Shown piece by piece: positions 56,406-64,000 of a DNA stretch of 64,000 nucleotides. Source of the stretch: Methanococcus maripaludis C5. Lineage in GTDB: Archaea > AGJL01 > Methanococci > Methanococcales > Methanococcaceae. The stretch covers positions 1,674,001-1,738,000 of the forward strand of contig NC_009135.1 in the NCBI RefSeq assembly GCF_000016125.1. Direction: 5' to 3'. Position numbers and translations under genes: made by a program. The number at the start of each line of letters is the position of its first letter. The stretch's first letter is position 1. The notes beneath the pieces were generated by a model. The model was given only the letters and a program-made list of their open reading frames with translations. It did not search any database and was not told where the DNA came from.

Positions 56406-56525
56406 TCATTTGTATTGGAATTTCAGGGAAAATCTTGCAAATTCAGCAACGTTTTGAAATCCACATTCTTTATCCGTCCTTTTAAGTTCTTCTTCAGGGT
56501 TCCCAAAAAAGTAACTTTGAGCCAT
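56406..56525 (-). pseudogene. Short ribbon-helix-helix-like frame, probably a gene remnant
   Basis: 39 codons from an ATG at 56525 to a TGA at 56406. The sequence ELKRTDKECGFQNVAEFARF resembles the helix-turn of ribbon-helix-helix proteins (GF.NV.EF.R pattern of CopG/MobC types), but the N-terminal strand is missing and there is no good ribosome site. An adjacent frame upstream also looks coding. A remnant of a plasmid- or toxin-antitoxin-type regulator is the likeliest reading. Confidence 0.3.
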
Positions 56526-56639
56526 ACTTATTCAAACTTTCAAAACTGCCTTTCTGTGTTATAAGATTACTACTAAATTTGGATTAGTTCTGTTTCGCGT
56601 TGTATGTCAACAGAGTATCAAAAAGATAGTTATTAATGT

Positions 56640-56669
56640 AATTTCACCATTATAGAATTTGGTGAAATT
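56640..56669 (+). promoter_or_regulatory. Hairpin masking the ribosome-binding site of the PAP2 gene
   Basis: AATTTCACCA (56640-56649) and TGGTGAAATT (56660-56669) are perfect inverted complements with a 10-base loop. The right arm contains GGTGA, the ribosome site of the gene starting at 56673. In RNA the 10-bp helix would hide it, so translation could be controlled by whatever melts the helix. Confidence 0.55.
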
Positions 56670-56672
56670 TTA

Positions 56673-57221
56673 ATGTTACTAAAAAGCTTACAAAAAACGG
56701 ATATTGATTTATTTTATTTAGTAAATTCGGGAGTTAAAAACCCCTTTTTTGATTTTTTAACCATTTTTATAAGTGACACAGTATACATTTATATTTTGTT
56801 AATTTCGTACTTTTCATTTAAAAATGATAGAAAAGTTTTAATCCAAGTTTTATTCGCAATGTTTCTTCTGTCTATCCTTGTATTTGCTGTAAAATACTGG
56901 ATAAGCGAGCCAAGGCCTTATGAAATGCTTGAAGGAGTAATTCTTTTAAAAAACATGGGAACGCAGCCATCCTTTCCAAGTGGGCATACAACAATTGCAT
57001 TTGGATTTTGGATAATTTTTACAAGAAATATTAAAAATTCAATCAATTTAGATTCAAAAAAGTCATTTAAAATAATGCTGTTACTTTTATGGGCATTTTT
57101 GGTTGCATTTAGCAGAATTTACGTTGGAGTGCATTTCCCACACGATGTACTTGGAGGAATGCTTATTGGGGTAGTATTTGGATACATATTTATTAGATTT
57201 TCAGAAAAAATTATAAAATAA
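56673..57221 (+). CDS. PAP2-family membrane phosphatase
   Basis: 182 residues with about five to six membrane segments. All three phosphatase motifs are present: KYWISEPRP (about residues 75-83), PSGHT (about 104-108) and SRIYVGVHFPHDVLGG (about 149-164). Such enzymes remove phosphate from lipid or polyprenyl phosphates, and recycling of dolichyl diphosphate after N-glycosylation is one option. Ends two bases before the convergent atwA. Confidence 0.92.
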   Translation: MLLKSLQKTDIDLFYLVNSGVKNPFFDFLTIFISDTVYIYILLISYFSFKNDRKVLIQVLFAMFLLSILVFAVKYWISEPRPYEMLEGVILLKNMGTQPSFPSGHTTIAFGFWIIFTRNIKNSINLDSKKSFKIMLLLLWAFLVAFSRIYVGVHFPHDVLGGMLIGVVFGYIFIRFSEKIIK

Positions 57222-57223
57222 GT

Positions 57224-58873
57224 TTATTGATTCATAAACTTCGAATTACTTCTTTCAATGAATTTTTCGCAGACTTCTTCTGGATTTCCATCCATCAAGA
57301 GTTTTCCTTCATCGATTAATATTGCACGATCGCTGATCTCTTTTATCAAGTCAACGTGGTGGCTTATCATAATAATTGTGGTTCCAACAGTATCATTTAT
57401 CTTTTTGAGGTAATTTGAAACTTCTCTAAGTGTTAATGGATCCAAATCTCCAAATGGTTCGTCTAAAAGTAATATATCTGGTTCCAATACAAGCTGAAGT
57501 GCCATTGCAACTCTTACTTTTTCCCCACCACTCAATTCAGTTGGTTTTTTGTTCAAGGTTTCTCTATTCAAATCAAGCGCATCTAAAAGTTCATTTGCAT
57601 CATATTCAACAGGTTTTGCAGGAAAAAGCTTTCTTACAACCATTTCAGAAATTCCAATTTTGTCAAGTTTGTTTCTCATTTCAGTTTCTGGAAGATCTAA
57701 AAGCTGGTAGAGTCCATCAACCATTTTTGGAGAAATTCCAAGTTCCGCAGCTTTTAATTTTGCGCTTTCAACGGTTTCAATACTTTTTACGCCAAGTCTG
57801 TATTTTAAAAGTTCATTTACCGTTAAATAATGTGCAAGGGAAAATTCTTGGTGCATAATTCCAATTTTCCTTCTTAAATTCATCCTGTCCCATCCAAAAT
57901 CCAGTAAATCGATTCCTTCTAATTTAACTACTCCTTTGTCGGGTGATTCAAGGCCTGCAAGAAGTCTGAGTATTACGGATTTTCCGGTTCCACTTGGGCC
58001 AAGGATTGATAAAATCTCTTTTTCTTTAACTTCAAAAGATATATCTTTTAAATTCAGTGTTTCTCCACCATTTACAACGTAGTATCTTTTAGACGCATTT
58101 TCAACTTCTACAATAGTTTTTTCAGTAGGTTTAGATATTCTGCCGTATTTTTCAACCATATCTTTTAAAAATTCGTCAACTACTTTTTCAGGAGTATCTT
58201 TCATTACTATTTTTCCGTTTTCAATTAAAATGCAAGATTTACACAAGTATTTATGAATTTCTGGAAGGTGTGAAGTTACAATGATCGTAACTCCTAATTT
58301 TTCATTGATATTTTTCAAAACATCTAAAAGAATCTGTTTTGATGCAGGACACGCCATTGTTGCAGGTTCATCGAGTAAAAGTACCCCGTCACCATTTTTC
58401 GCATAAATTTTTGCAATCTGCCTTCCCAAAATGAGTCTCTGTTTTTCCCCGCCACTTAGAATGTTCGAGTAAGCATCCCTTTTATGTTCTAAACCAACCA
58501 ATTTTAAAATTTCCGTGGCATCTTTCCTATATTCTTCCATTTCTTCTTCAACTGGAAGGCCTTCATCAGAATTGGTTCTAACTGCGTAGAGTTTTCTTAT
58601 AATATTGTATATTGCAGGTTCTGCCCACAAAGCAAAATTTCTCTGAAGGTGAATTGCAGTAATTTCCCTTAAATTTTCTGTTTTTCCAGAAACTTCGATT
58701 TTTCCTTCGTCAAAACTTTCAGTGCCCCGAAGTATCTTTATGAGAGTCGTTTTTCCAGCACCGGATTTTCCGATAATGCCCAAGATATCCCCTTTTTTAA
58801 CGTCAAAACTAACGTTATCAAGAGCAACCTTTTCTCCATACCGTTTTGTTAAATTCTCGACTGTTACGGTCAT
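57224..58873 (-). CDS. atwA: Methyl-coenzyme M reductase system component A2 (AtwA), twin ABC ATPase
   Basis: 549 residues from the ATG at 58873 (GGTGAAATT upstream; the frame extends 25 codons further without a site). Two ABC domains: Walker A GKSGAGKTT (about 36-44) and GPSGTGKSV (about 306); signatures LSGGEKQR and LSGGEKVR; Walker B VLLLDEPAT and ILLLDEPFGDLD. No membrane segment. AtwA is part of the ATP-dependent machinery that reactivates the nickel cofactor F430 of methyl-CoM reductase. The ehb operon starts divergently 150 bases away. Confidence 0.9.
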   Translation of the reverse strand: MTVTVENLTKRYGEKVALDNVSFDVKKGDILGIIGKSGAGKTTLIKILRGTESFDEGKIEVSGKTENLREITAIHLQRNFALWAEPAIYNIIRKLYAVRTNSDEGLPVEEEMEEYRKDATEILKLVGLEHKRDAYSNILSGGEKQRLILGRQIAKIYAKNGDGVLLLDEPATMACPASKQILLDVLKNINEKLGVTIIVTSHLPEIHKYLCKSCILIENGKIVMKDTPEKVVDEFLKDMVEKYGRISKPTEKTIVEVENASKRYYVVNGGETLNLKDISFEVKEKEILSILGPSGTGKSVILRLLAGLESPDKGVVKLEGIDLLDFGWDRMNLRRKIGIMHQEFSLAHYLTVNELLKYRLGVKSIETVESAKLKAAELGISPKMVDGLYQLLDLPETEMRNKLDKIGISEMVVRKLFPAKPVEYDANELLDALDLNRETLNKKPTELSGGEKVRVAMALQLVLEPDILLLDEPFGDLDPLTLREVSNYLKKINDTVGTTIIMISHHVDLIKEISDRAILIDEGKLLMDGNPEEVCEKFIERSNSKFMNQ

Positions 58874-58912
58874 AATTTCACCAAAATTATCATGAACATA
58901 AATGTACCATAA

Positions 58913-58962
58913 TCTATATATATTTAGTTTTTTAAAGGTATTTATCATTATAATTAATGATA
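58913..58962. promoter_or_regulatory. Divergent atwA/ehb promoter region with palindrome
   Basis: CTATATATAT at 58913-58922 serves as TATA box toward atwA on the minus strand. TATCATT (58943-58949) and AATGATA (58956-58962) form a perfect inverted repeat with a 6-base spacer on the side facing ehb. It could be an operator shared by both units or, on RNA, a leader hairpin. Confidence 0.4.
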
Positions 58963-59025
58963 GATTAAGAGGATTTTTAAATTTAACATTTTAAATCGAG
59001 TTTTTTGGTCCCTAACGGTGGTAAT

Positions 59026-59382
59026 ATGGATTTACAACTTGCTTCCTTTATAACTGCAGGTATTTTAATTGTTATTGGGTTATACGGGACTTTCTTTGTT
59101 GATAATGTTCTTAAAAAAATTATCGCACTTTCTGCGCTTGGAAACGGTGTAAATTTGACACTGATTGCCATAGGATACACTGGCGGAATAGTTCCTATAA
59201 AGGCACCAGAAATGGAATTTGCACTGTTTTCAACTCTTGCAAGCTATCCACTTCCTCAAGCGCTTGTTCTTACGAATATCGTTATTGAAGCTTCAATGCT
59301 CGCAATAATGCTCGGACTTTCAATAGTGTTCTACAAAAAATACAAAACACTAAAATCTTCAGAAATCTTGAAAGAAGACTAA
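59026..59382 (+). CDS. ehbE: Energy-converting hydrogenase B subunit E (MnhC/NuoK-like)
   Basis: 118 residues from the ATG at 59026 (GGTGG upstream; earlier in-frame codons lack a site). Three membrane segments (about 5-22, 30-55, 80-105) with the NuoK/MnhC pattern: a conserved buried Glu in LTNIVIEASMLAIMLGLS. First gene of the ehb cluster. Ehb uses the ion gradient to drive ferredoxin reduction by H2 for carbon assimilation. The letter is by position relative to the known cluster. Confidence 0.8.
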   Translation: MDLQLASFITAGILIVIGLYGTFFVDNVLKKIIALSALGNGVNLTLIAIGYTGGIVPIKAPEMEFALFSTLASYPLPQALVLTNIVIEASMLAIMLGLSIVFYKKYKTLKSSEILKED

Positions 59383-59408
59383 CGATTTAACTTTAAACGG
59401 TGAGCTCA

Positions 59409-60857
59409 ATGAACTTACTTCCCCTGATTGTAGTTTTTCCTATGTTCGTGGCCATCATATTCAATTATCTTAACGGGAAAGATAAATTAATCAGGCCGAT
59501 GACACTTTTAATGGCTATTCTATTATTGGCACTTCCATTTATCGGATCTTATGGAATTTATAACTTCGGAGCCCACGGCTTAGAAAACGGGCTTATTTCA
59601 GGAATATCTTACCTTTATACTCCAGTAAAACAGCTTATTATCACCGTTATAATGTTAATCGGCTCTTTAGTGTTGATAACAGGACTCGGAGAAAAAAAGT
59701 CAAGCGGTCTTTTTGTAGCGTTAATGTTAATGGGTTTGGCGAGTGTTTCAGCGGTAGTTTTAGCAGATGATTTATTTAACATCTATGTATTCTATGAAAT
59801 AGCTGCAATTGCACAAACCGGACTTGTTATTGCATCAGGTACCGAAAAAGCTTACCGAGCTGCTTTTAGATATTTAATACTTGGTAATTTTGCAGGTTCT
59901 ATTCTTTTGCTCGGAGTTTCAATGCTTTTAGCAGCAACTGGAACTTTGAATATTTCGGATATGCACAATTTCCTTTTAAACAATCCATCAACTCCAACGA
60001 TCTATGGTGGACTTTTAATGCTTATTATCGGGCTTTGCTATGGTAGCGGTCTTCCACCGTTCCATACTGTAAAAGCAGATATTTACGCAAGAGCAAAACC
60101 GTTTGTTGCTGCAATGCTTCAGACGTATTCAAAATTCGTACTTGTTGCATTATTGCTTGTAATTTTCAAGTTATTTGGTGGACTTTCTTACTTTGCAAGT
60201 GCTCACGGAGTTTTAATTGCACTTTCCGTTTTAGGAATGGTTTTTGGAGTTGTAATGGCACTATTGCAAAATGATTACAAAAAACTCCTTGCATATCACG
60301 CGATAAGTCAGGGCGGTTATGTTGCAGCAGGAATTGCAATTGGAACTCCTTTAGGAATTGTTGCAGGAATATTCCACGCAATAAACCACGTTATTTATAA
60401 AAGTGCTCTGTTTTTGGGTGCCCAAATAGTTGAAAGAAGAAATGCAGGAAATTTAAACAAACTTGGCGGCCTTCTTCCAGTAATCCCTGCAACTGCATTC
60501 ATGGTTTTATGTGCAAAACTTGCAATCAGTGGTGTACCTCCATTCAACGGATTCCAAAGTAAATTATTGTTAGCAGAAGCTGCAATGAATGTTAATATGC
60601 CTGAACTTGCAATCATTATGATTCTTGTGAGTATCGGAACGTTTGTATCCATGATGAAGGCATTTTACTTAATTTACTTGAAGCCTTGCAGTCAGGAACA
60701 GATTGAAGAATACAAAAAAGCAAAACCTTCAAAATACGCGGTATTTTCACTCGCGGTTTTAACATTCTTGTGCATACTTTTAGGTATATTCCCAAGCCTT
60801 GCAACAGACATAATCTATCCATTTGCAAACGAAATTGGAAGGGTATGGACTTTATAG
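59409..60857 (+). CDS. ehbF: Energy-converting hydrogenase B antiporter-like subunit F (MnhD/NuoN-like)
   Basis: 482 residues from the ATG at 59409 (GGTG six bases upstream). About 14 membrane segments. Ion-pump features: Glu in VFYEIAAIAQTGLVIASG (about 130), Lys in FHTVKADIYARAKP (about 220-233), LLAYHAISQGGYVAAGI (about 296) and Lys in NHVIYKSALFLGAQ (about 325). This is the proton/sodium-translocating subunit family. Confidence 0.9.
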   Translation: MNLLPLIVVFPMFVAIIFNYLNGKDKLIRPMTLLMAILLLALPFIGSYGIYNFGAHGLENGLISGISYLYTPVKQLIITVIMLIGSLVLITGLGEKKSSGLFVALMLMGLASVSAVVLADDLFNIYVFYEIAAIAQTGLVIASGTEKAYRAAFRYLILGNFAGSILLLGVSMLLAATGTLNISDMHNFLLNNPSTPTIYGGLLMLIIGLCYGSGLPPFHTVKADIYARAKPFVAAMLQTYSKFVLVALLLVIFKLFGGLSYFASAHGVLIALSVLGMVFGVVMALLQNDYKKLLAYHAISQGGYVAAGIAIGTPLGIVAGIFHAINHVIYKSALFLGAQIVERRNAGNLNKLGGLLPVIPATAFMVLCAKLAISGVPPFNGFQSKLLLAEAAMNVNMPELAIIMILVSIGTFVSMMKAFYLIYLKPCSQEQIEEYKKAKPSKYAVFSLAVLTFLCILLGIFPSLATDIIYPFANEIGRVWTL

Positions 60858-60874
60858 TCTGATTCGGTGATAAA

Positions 60875-61183
60875 ATGACTTACGGCGATTTCAAAAAAGA
60901 AATGGATGAACAAAACCACGGAGACGGAATTTCTGTTGGTGCAGTTTTAACGGCTGAATTTACGCTCTACGGATTTTTAATCCTGTCTTTATTTTTAATT
61001 TTTAGGGTATACGGAAATATCTTGTTTGTACTGATTGGACTATCAGTAATCGGTTTAGCGTACTCCTGGATGCCATTAATATTCAAATTTCAAAAAGAAA
61101 ATTCAAACGATGTAAATAACCAGCTTTTCTGGCTTTCGATGTTTTCGGGACTTCTGACAATGGTTATTTACTTTGCCAGATAA
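60875..61183 (+). CDS. ehbG: Energy-converting hydrogenase B small membrane subunit (EhbG-type)
   Basis: 102 residues. A hydrophilic N-terminus (MTYGDFKKEMDEQNHGD) is followed by membrane segments at about 27-45, 48-68 and 82-100. Position directly after the antiporter-like subunit and size fit EhbG. GGTGATAA precedes the ATG. Confidence 0.75.
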   Translation: MTYGDFKKEMDEQNHGDGISVGAVLTAEFTLYGFLILSLFLIFRVYGNILFVLIGLSVIGLAYSWMPLIFKFQKENSNDVNNQLFWLSMFSGLLTMVIYFAR

Positions 61184-61192
61184 GGTGGTAAA

Positions 61193-61954
61193 ATGACTCA
61201 AAAAAGAGAAATCGCAGTTTTTCTTTCATTTGTGTTCTTTGGATCGGCAATACTCTATTCATTATTTAATATAAATGTCGTAGAAGGTGTAAATTACATT
61301 TACACTCAAAATTATATCGTTCCAAACCTGATAACGGCAGTTCTGTTCGACTGGAGAGGTTTTGATACTTTAGGGGAATGTATGATTCTTGTAACCTCCG
61401 TTTTAGTTACTGGAATGGTTTTTGGAAGAGGATTATTCGAAACAGAATTTTTAAAAGAAGTTTATTCAAATTCTAAAGAAGAATCAGACGCCGAAATTGG
61501 ATTTACTTCAATAATTAAGGTTTTAGCAATGCCTTTAAGTATTTTACTAATGGCTTTGGGAATTACTATAATTTTGGGCGGACATATAACTCCAGGTGGA
61601 GGATTCCAGGGCGGTTCATTAATTGCAGCAGCATATATTTTAAGTATCGTTGCATTTGGATCAAAAACTCCAATTAAATTCAAACACCACTTTTTAGAGT
61701 CTTTAGAATCATTTGGAGCAATATTATTCATGTCATTAGGTGTTCTTGGAATAATTGTTTCAGGATTTTATCTCTTTAATTTTGGAGATTTATTTGGATA
61801 TCCTGTATTTTTATCCCCTTCAGGACTTGAAAATACTGGAATTATTCCTTATTTAAATATTGCAGTAGGTTTAAAGGTTTTAGCAGGTCTTTCAACAATT
61901 ACATTCCTATTAACTGGTGAAAAGGTAGTTAAAGACTACATCGTCAGGGAATAG
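61193..61954 (+). CDS. Energy-converting hydrogenase B MnhB-domain subunit (EhbH/EhbI-type)
   Basis: 253 residues. Membrane segments near 9-25, 57-75, 105-125, 135-155, 170-195 and 220-240. The central part [20 protein letters not shown] (about 128-147) is the MnhB (Na+/H+ antiporter subunit B) signature. Letter assignment between EhbH and EhbI is uncertain, and the protein may combine both. GGTGG precedes the ATG; ten bases after the previous gene. Confidence 0.8.
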   Translation: MTQKREIAVFLSFVFFGSAILYSLFNINVVEGVNYIYTQNYIVPNLITAVLFDWRGFDTLGECMILVTSVLVTGMVFGRGLFETEFLKEVYSNSKEESDAEIGFTSIIKVLAMPLSILLMALGITIILGGHITPGGGFQGGSLIAAAYILSIVAFGSKTPIKFKHHFLESLESFGAILFMSLGVLGIIVSGFYLFNFGDLFGYPVFLSPSGLENTGIIPYLNIAVGLKVLAGLSTITFLLTGEKVVKDYIVRE

Positions 61955-61965
61955 TCGGTGATACA

Positions 61966-62226
61966 ATGTACAATTTTGCACTCAATCAAATCATGACTTT
62001 AAATTTGAACTTTGTGGCCATTATCGGCGTTTTAGTGGGTCTCTTATTGGGATTGAAAATAGAAAATAGAAATAACGTAATTTTATGGTTAATTGGAGCA
62101 TTATGTATCTCGTATTTAATGAATCCAACGCCGTATTATGAAGCAATACCCTTTTCACACATATTTTTCTCAGGAATTGTTGGAATTTTAATAGGTAGTG
62201 GAATTAAAGGTATTTCCGGGCGATAA
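61966..62226 (+). CDS. Energy-converting hydrogenase B small membrane subunit (EhbJ-like)
   Basis: 86 residues with three hydrophobic segments (about 14-30, 38-55, 62-80). CGGTGATACA precedes the ATG. The stop overlaps the region of the polyferredoxin start. Assignment as the EhbJ position of the cluster is by order only. Confidence 0.65.
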   Translation: MYNFALNQIMTLNLNFVAIIGVLVGLLLGLKIENRNNVILWLIGALCISYLMNPTPYYEAIPFSHIFFSGIVGILIGSGIKGISGR

Positions 62227-62227
62227 T

Positions 62228-63673
62228 ATGATTGTAACAGACATCAAAAAATGCAGGACTTACGAAGAATGTGAAAACTGTAAAAATAAAGAAATTTCAA
62301 AATGCATGGAAGTTTGCCCAACAAATGCAATAAAAATGATTGACGGTAAGGCGTTTTCATGTATTACTTGCGGAACATGTGCAAAAGAATGTCCAACCGG
62401 CGCAATCAAGAAAAACGAATACGGTGGATACTATGTTAACAGAAAACTCTGTACTGGATGCGGAATCTGTAAAAACGTATGTCCTATCGATATAATTGAC
62501 ATAAGGGAAGATTCAACTGGAAAAGCTTACCCTACAGGAATGTGTGTTATGTGCGGACTTTGTACTACAGAATGCCCCTATGATGCAAGACTTTACTTTG
62601 ATCCAAGCAGCCTCAAAGATACCAAAAATAAAATGTTGATGGAAAGGTACTCCACAATTTTTAAAATGATGGGAAAAACATACGAATTCCCTGAGCCAAA
62701 ACACGTAAAAATTGTAAAACCTGCTGAAAGGAAAGTAAGAACCTCAATTTCAATAGATTCTGAAAAATGCATAGAATGCGGGAAGTGCATTTATTTATGT
62801 CCTAAAGACACGATTATTGAATCAGAAACAGTTGATGGATGTACAAGATGTAATATCTGTAAGGAAGTCTGCCCTGTTGATGCAATAGACTACGGAGAAG
62901 TTACTGAAAACTGTATACTCTGTGGAAACTGCATTTCAAAATGTCCTAAAGATGTTCTTGAGATTTCTGAATTTAAAGTTGTAAAAACAAAAGAAGACGT
63001 AAAAGCAAAACCTGAAAAACACTGTATAAACTGCGGTCTTTGTGTTGATCTGTGTCCTTCAAATGCTTTGAGATTTGAGAACGGAAAAATACTCTACGAC
63101 CCAAAAACCTGCACATTGTGTAACACCTGCGTTAAAGAGTGCCCACAAGGAGTCAGAATTAATAAAGGAGAATTTGTTAATGGTGGATGCGTACTCTGTG
63201 AAGTATGTATTAAAGAGTGCCCAGAAGACGCAATTTCCATTAAAGAAAGGTCAAAATTTACTTCAATCGACAAGGAAGAATGCATTGCATGTGGAACCTG
63301 TTCAATGGTCTGTCCAAACGATGCAATCACTGTAAAGATTGATAGTTTAAATTTCAGTGGAAATAAAGTGCATTCCGAAGTTATATTCAATGACAACTGT
63401 GTAATGTGCGAAAAATGTGCAATAAACTGCCCAAGAGACGTTATTGAAAATACATCTGGACACAAAAAGGTAGTTGATAGGGAAAACTCTTACATAAGAA
63501 CAGACAGTGACTACTGCGTAAAATGCGGTCTTTGTACCATTATCTGTCCAAACGATGCAATAGATAAGGGCGAAATAAATACTGAAAAATGCGAATACTG
63601 TTCAGCATGTGTTAATATCTGTCCTACAAGGGCCATAAGAATCTACAGAACTTGGAATGAAAAGACCAAATAA
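62228..63673 (+). CDS. ehbK: Energy-converting hydrogenase B polyferredoxin EhbK
   Basis: 481 residues from the ATG at 62228 (GGGCGATAAT upstream; an earlier in-frame ATG at 62198 lies inside the preceding gene). I count 13 perfect CxxCxxCxxxCP motifs, from CITCGTCAKECP to CEYCSACVNICP, and one atypical Cys cluster at the N-terminus (CENCKNKEISKCMEVCP), room for about 14 [4Fe-4S] clusters. It is an electron conduit between the hydrogenase and ferredoxin-linked carbon assimilation enzymes. Confidence 0.92.
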   Translation: MIVTDIKKCRTYEECENCKNKEISKCMEVCPTNAIKMIDGKAFSCITCGTCAKECPTGAIKKNEYGGYYVNRKLCTGCGICKNVCPIDIIDIREDSTGKAYPTGMCVMCGLCTTECPYDARLYFDPSSLKDTKNKMLMERYSTIFKMMGKTYEFPEPKHVKIVKPAERKVRTSISIDSEKCIECGKCIYLCPKDTIIESETVDGCTRCNICKEVCPVDAIDYGEVTENCILCGNCISKCPKDVLEISEFKVVKTKEDVKAKPEKHCINCGLCVDLCPSNALRFENGKILYDPKTCTLCNTCVKECPQGVRINKGEFVNGGCVLCEVCIKECPEDAISIKERSKFTSIDKEECIACGTCSMVCPNDAITVKIDSLNFSGNKVHSEVIFNDNCVMCEKCAINCPRDVIENTSGHKKVVDRENSYIRTDSDYCVKCGLCTIICPNDAIDKGEINTEKCEYCSACVNICPTRAIRIYRTWNEKTK

Positions 63674-63692
63674 TTTAAGCAAAGGGATAATC

Positions 63693-64000
63693 ATGACGTT
63701 AAAAGGACTTACAAAAGTGTTTATTTCTGGTTTTTACGAGAATCTGGAAAGAATAATTCTCGGAAGCGATAGATACACATCAAAAGAGATGACGGCAGAG
63801 ATTTTAAACGGTATTGAACTTCCTAGTTCAGTATTTTCTGAACTCTGTATCGGTTGTGGAGGATGTAAAAATGCATGTCCTACAAAGGCTATCGAAATGA
63901 TGCCTGTAGAACCTGTAAAAATTACTGAAACCTATTCCAAAGAAGCAGTTCCAAAAATAGACTATGATAAATGTGTATACTGTTTATACTGTCATGATTT
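63693..64000 (+). CDS. ehbL: Energy-converting hydrogenase B ferredoxin subunit EhbL (partial, right edge)
   Basis: Starts at the ATG at 63693 behind AAAGGGATAA and runs off the right edge after 102 codons. A hydrophilic N-terminus is followed by CIGCGGCKNACPTKAIEM (about residues 54-71) and the start of a second cluster, CVYCLYCHDF, so it is a 2x[4Fe-4S] ferredoxin-type subunit as expected after the polyferredoxin. Confidence 0.85.
   Translation, partial: MTLKGLTKVFISGFYENLERIILGSDRYTSKEMTAEILNGIELPSSVFSELCIGCGGCKNACPTKAIEMMPVEPVKITETYSKEAVPKIDYDKCVYCLYCHD

Larger units (their letters stand above)
56195..56672. other. Intergenic interval with a small minus-strand reading frame
   Basis: 478 bases. 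Apart from the 39-codon frame at 56406-56525 (separate entry) and the hairpin over the PAP2 ribosome site (separate entry), it is AT-rich and I see nothing else. A second coding-like scrap, NLITQKGSFESLNKYGSK, is found in another minus-strand frame just upstream of the small frame, suggesting a decayed longer gene. Confidence 0.4.

Noticed and set aside
51436-56640. CRISPR array in the AT-rich accessory region
   Set aside because: Repeats are few, degenerate or unevenly spaced, there is no repeat-spacer periodicity, and no cas gene is in the window.

Overview
The window is a low-GC archaeal chromosome segment that reads as a methanogen of the genus Methanococcus, very close to M. maripaludis. 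The signs are a methanococcal archaellum operon, an energy-converting hydrogenase B (Ehb) operon, an AtwA-type ABC protein, a methanogenesis-marker-8 (DUF2099) gene, archaeal lipid genes, PAN, aMBF1 and ribosomal protein S8e, with GGTG-type ribosome-binding sites in front of nearly every gene. Species assignment is inference from gene content and order.

Layout. 1-7.2 kb: partial membrane protein, DHH/RecJ-like nuclease, PP-loop sulfurtransferase-like protein, glmS, UPF0179, a TIM-barrel protein and DGGGP synthase. 7.2-17.2 kb: complete archaellum operon on the minus strand (four flagellins, then flaC-flaJ) with its promoter and TACATA repeats at 17.11-17.19 kb. 17.3-25.7 kb: HEAT-repeat protein, CofE-like ligase, aconitase-X/phosphomevalonate dehydratase, cbiF, DUF2304 pair, pyrB, rps8e, bpsA. 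25.8-26.5 kb: six tRNA genes (Phe on minus; Asn, Met, Glu, Leu, His on plus). 26.6-33.3 kb: pdxT and two paralogous ~1000-residue HEAT-like proteins. 33.6-37.4 kb: tungstate/molybdate ABC transporter with two different binding proteins. 37.4-51.4 kb: FAD oxidoreductase, PAN, aMBF1, isopentenyl phosphate kinase, DUF2099, SepF and its GTPase neighbour, HAD protein, archaeal MAT, ThiD-ThiN, radical SAM, DUF169, MFS exporter, CPHC thioredoxin, TusA-TusA-DsrE fusion and a small membrane protein. 51.4-56.6 kb: a gene-poor, AT-rich accessory stretch. 56.7-64 kb: PAP2 phosphatase, atwA and the ehb operon (MnhC/NuoK-like subunit to a truncated ferredoxin).

The accessory stretch holds the most unusual material. 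It contains decayed transposase-like reading frames on the minus strand, two ECF-S-like membrane protein genes (one broken by a 2-base shift) and structured plus-strand elements. The best are two copies (52.07-52.21 and 52.44-52.57 kb) of a ~100-nt element. Each has a TATA box at the right distance, an a-b-a'-b' (pseudoknot) pairing order, an identical 14-nt loop motif, one compensatory base-pair change and an oligo-T tail. A second pair of hairpins (53.22-53.33 kb) shares a GAGGGGATTT loop on stems of different sequence. These are candidates for undescribed small RNAs.

Functional links: phosphomevalonate dehydratase, isopentenyl phosphate kinase and DGGGP synthase are steps of archaeal lipid synthesis. 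The W/Mo transporter fits the need of formylmethanofuran dehydrogenase for these metals. Ehb couples ion flow to ferredoxin reduction for carbon assimilation.
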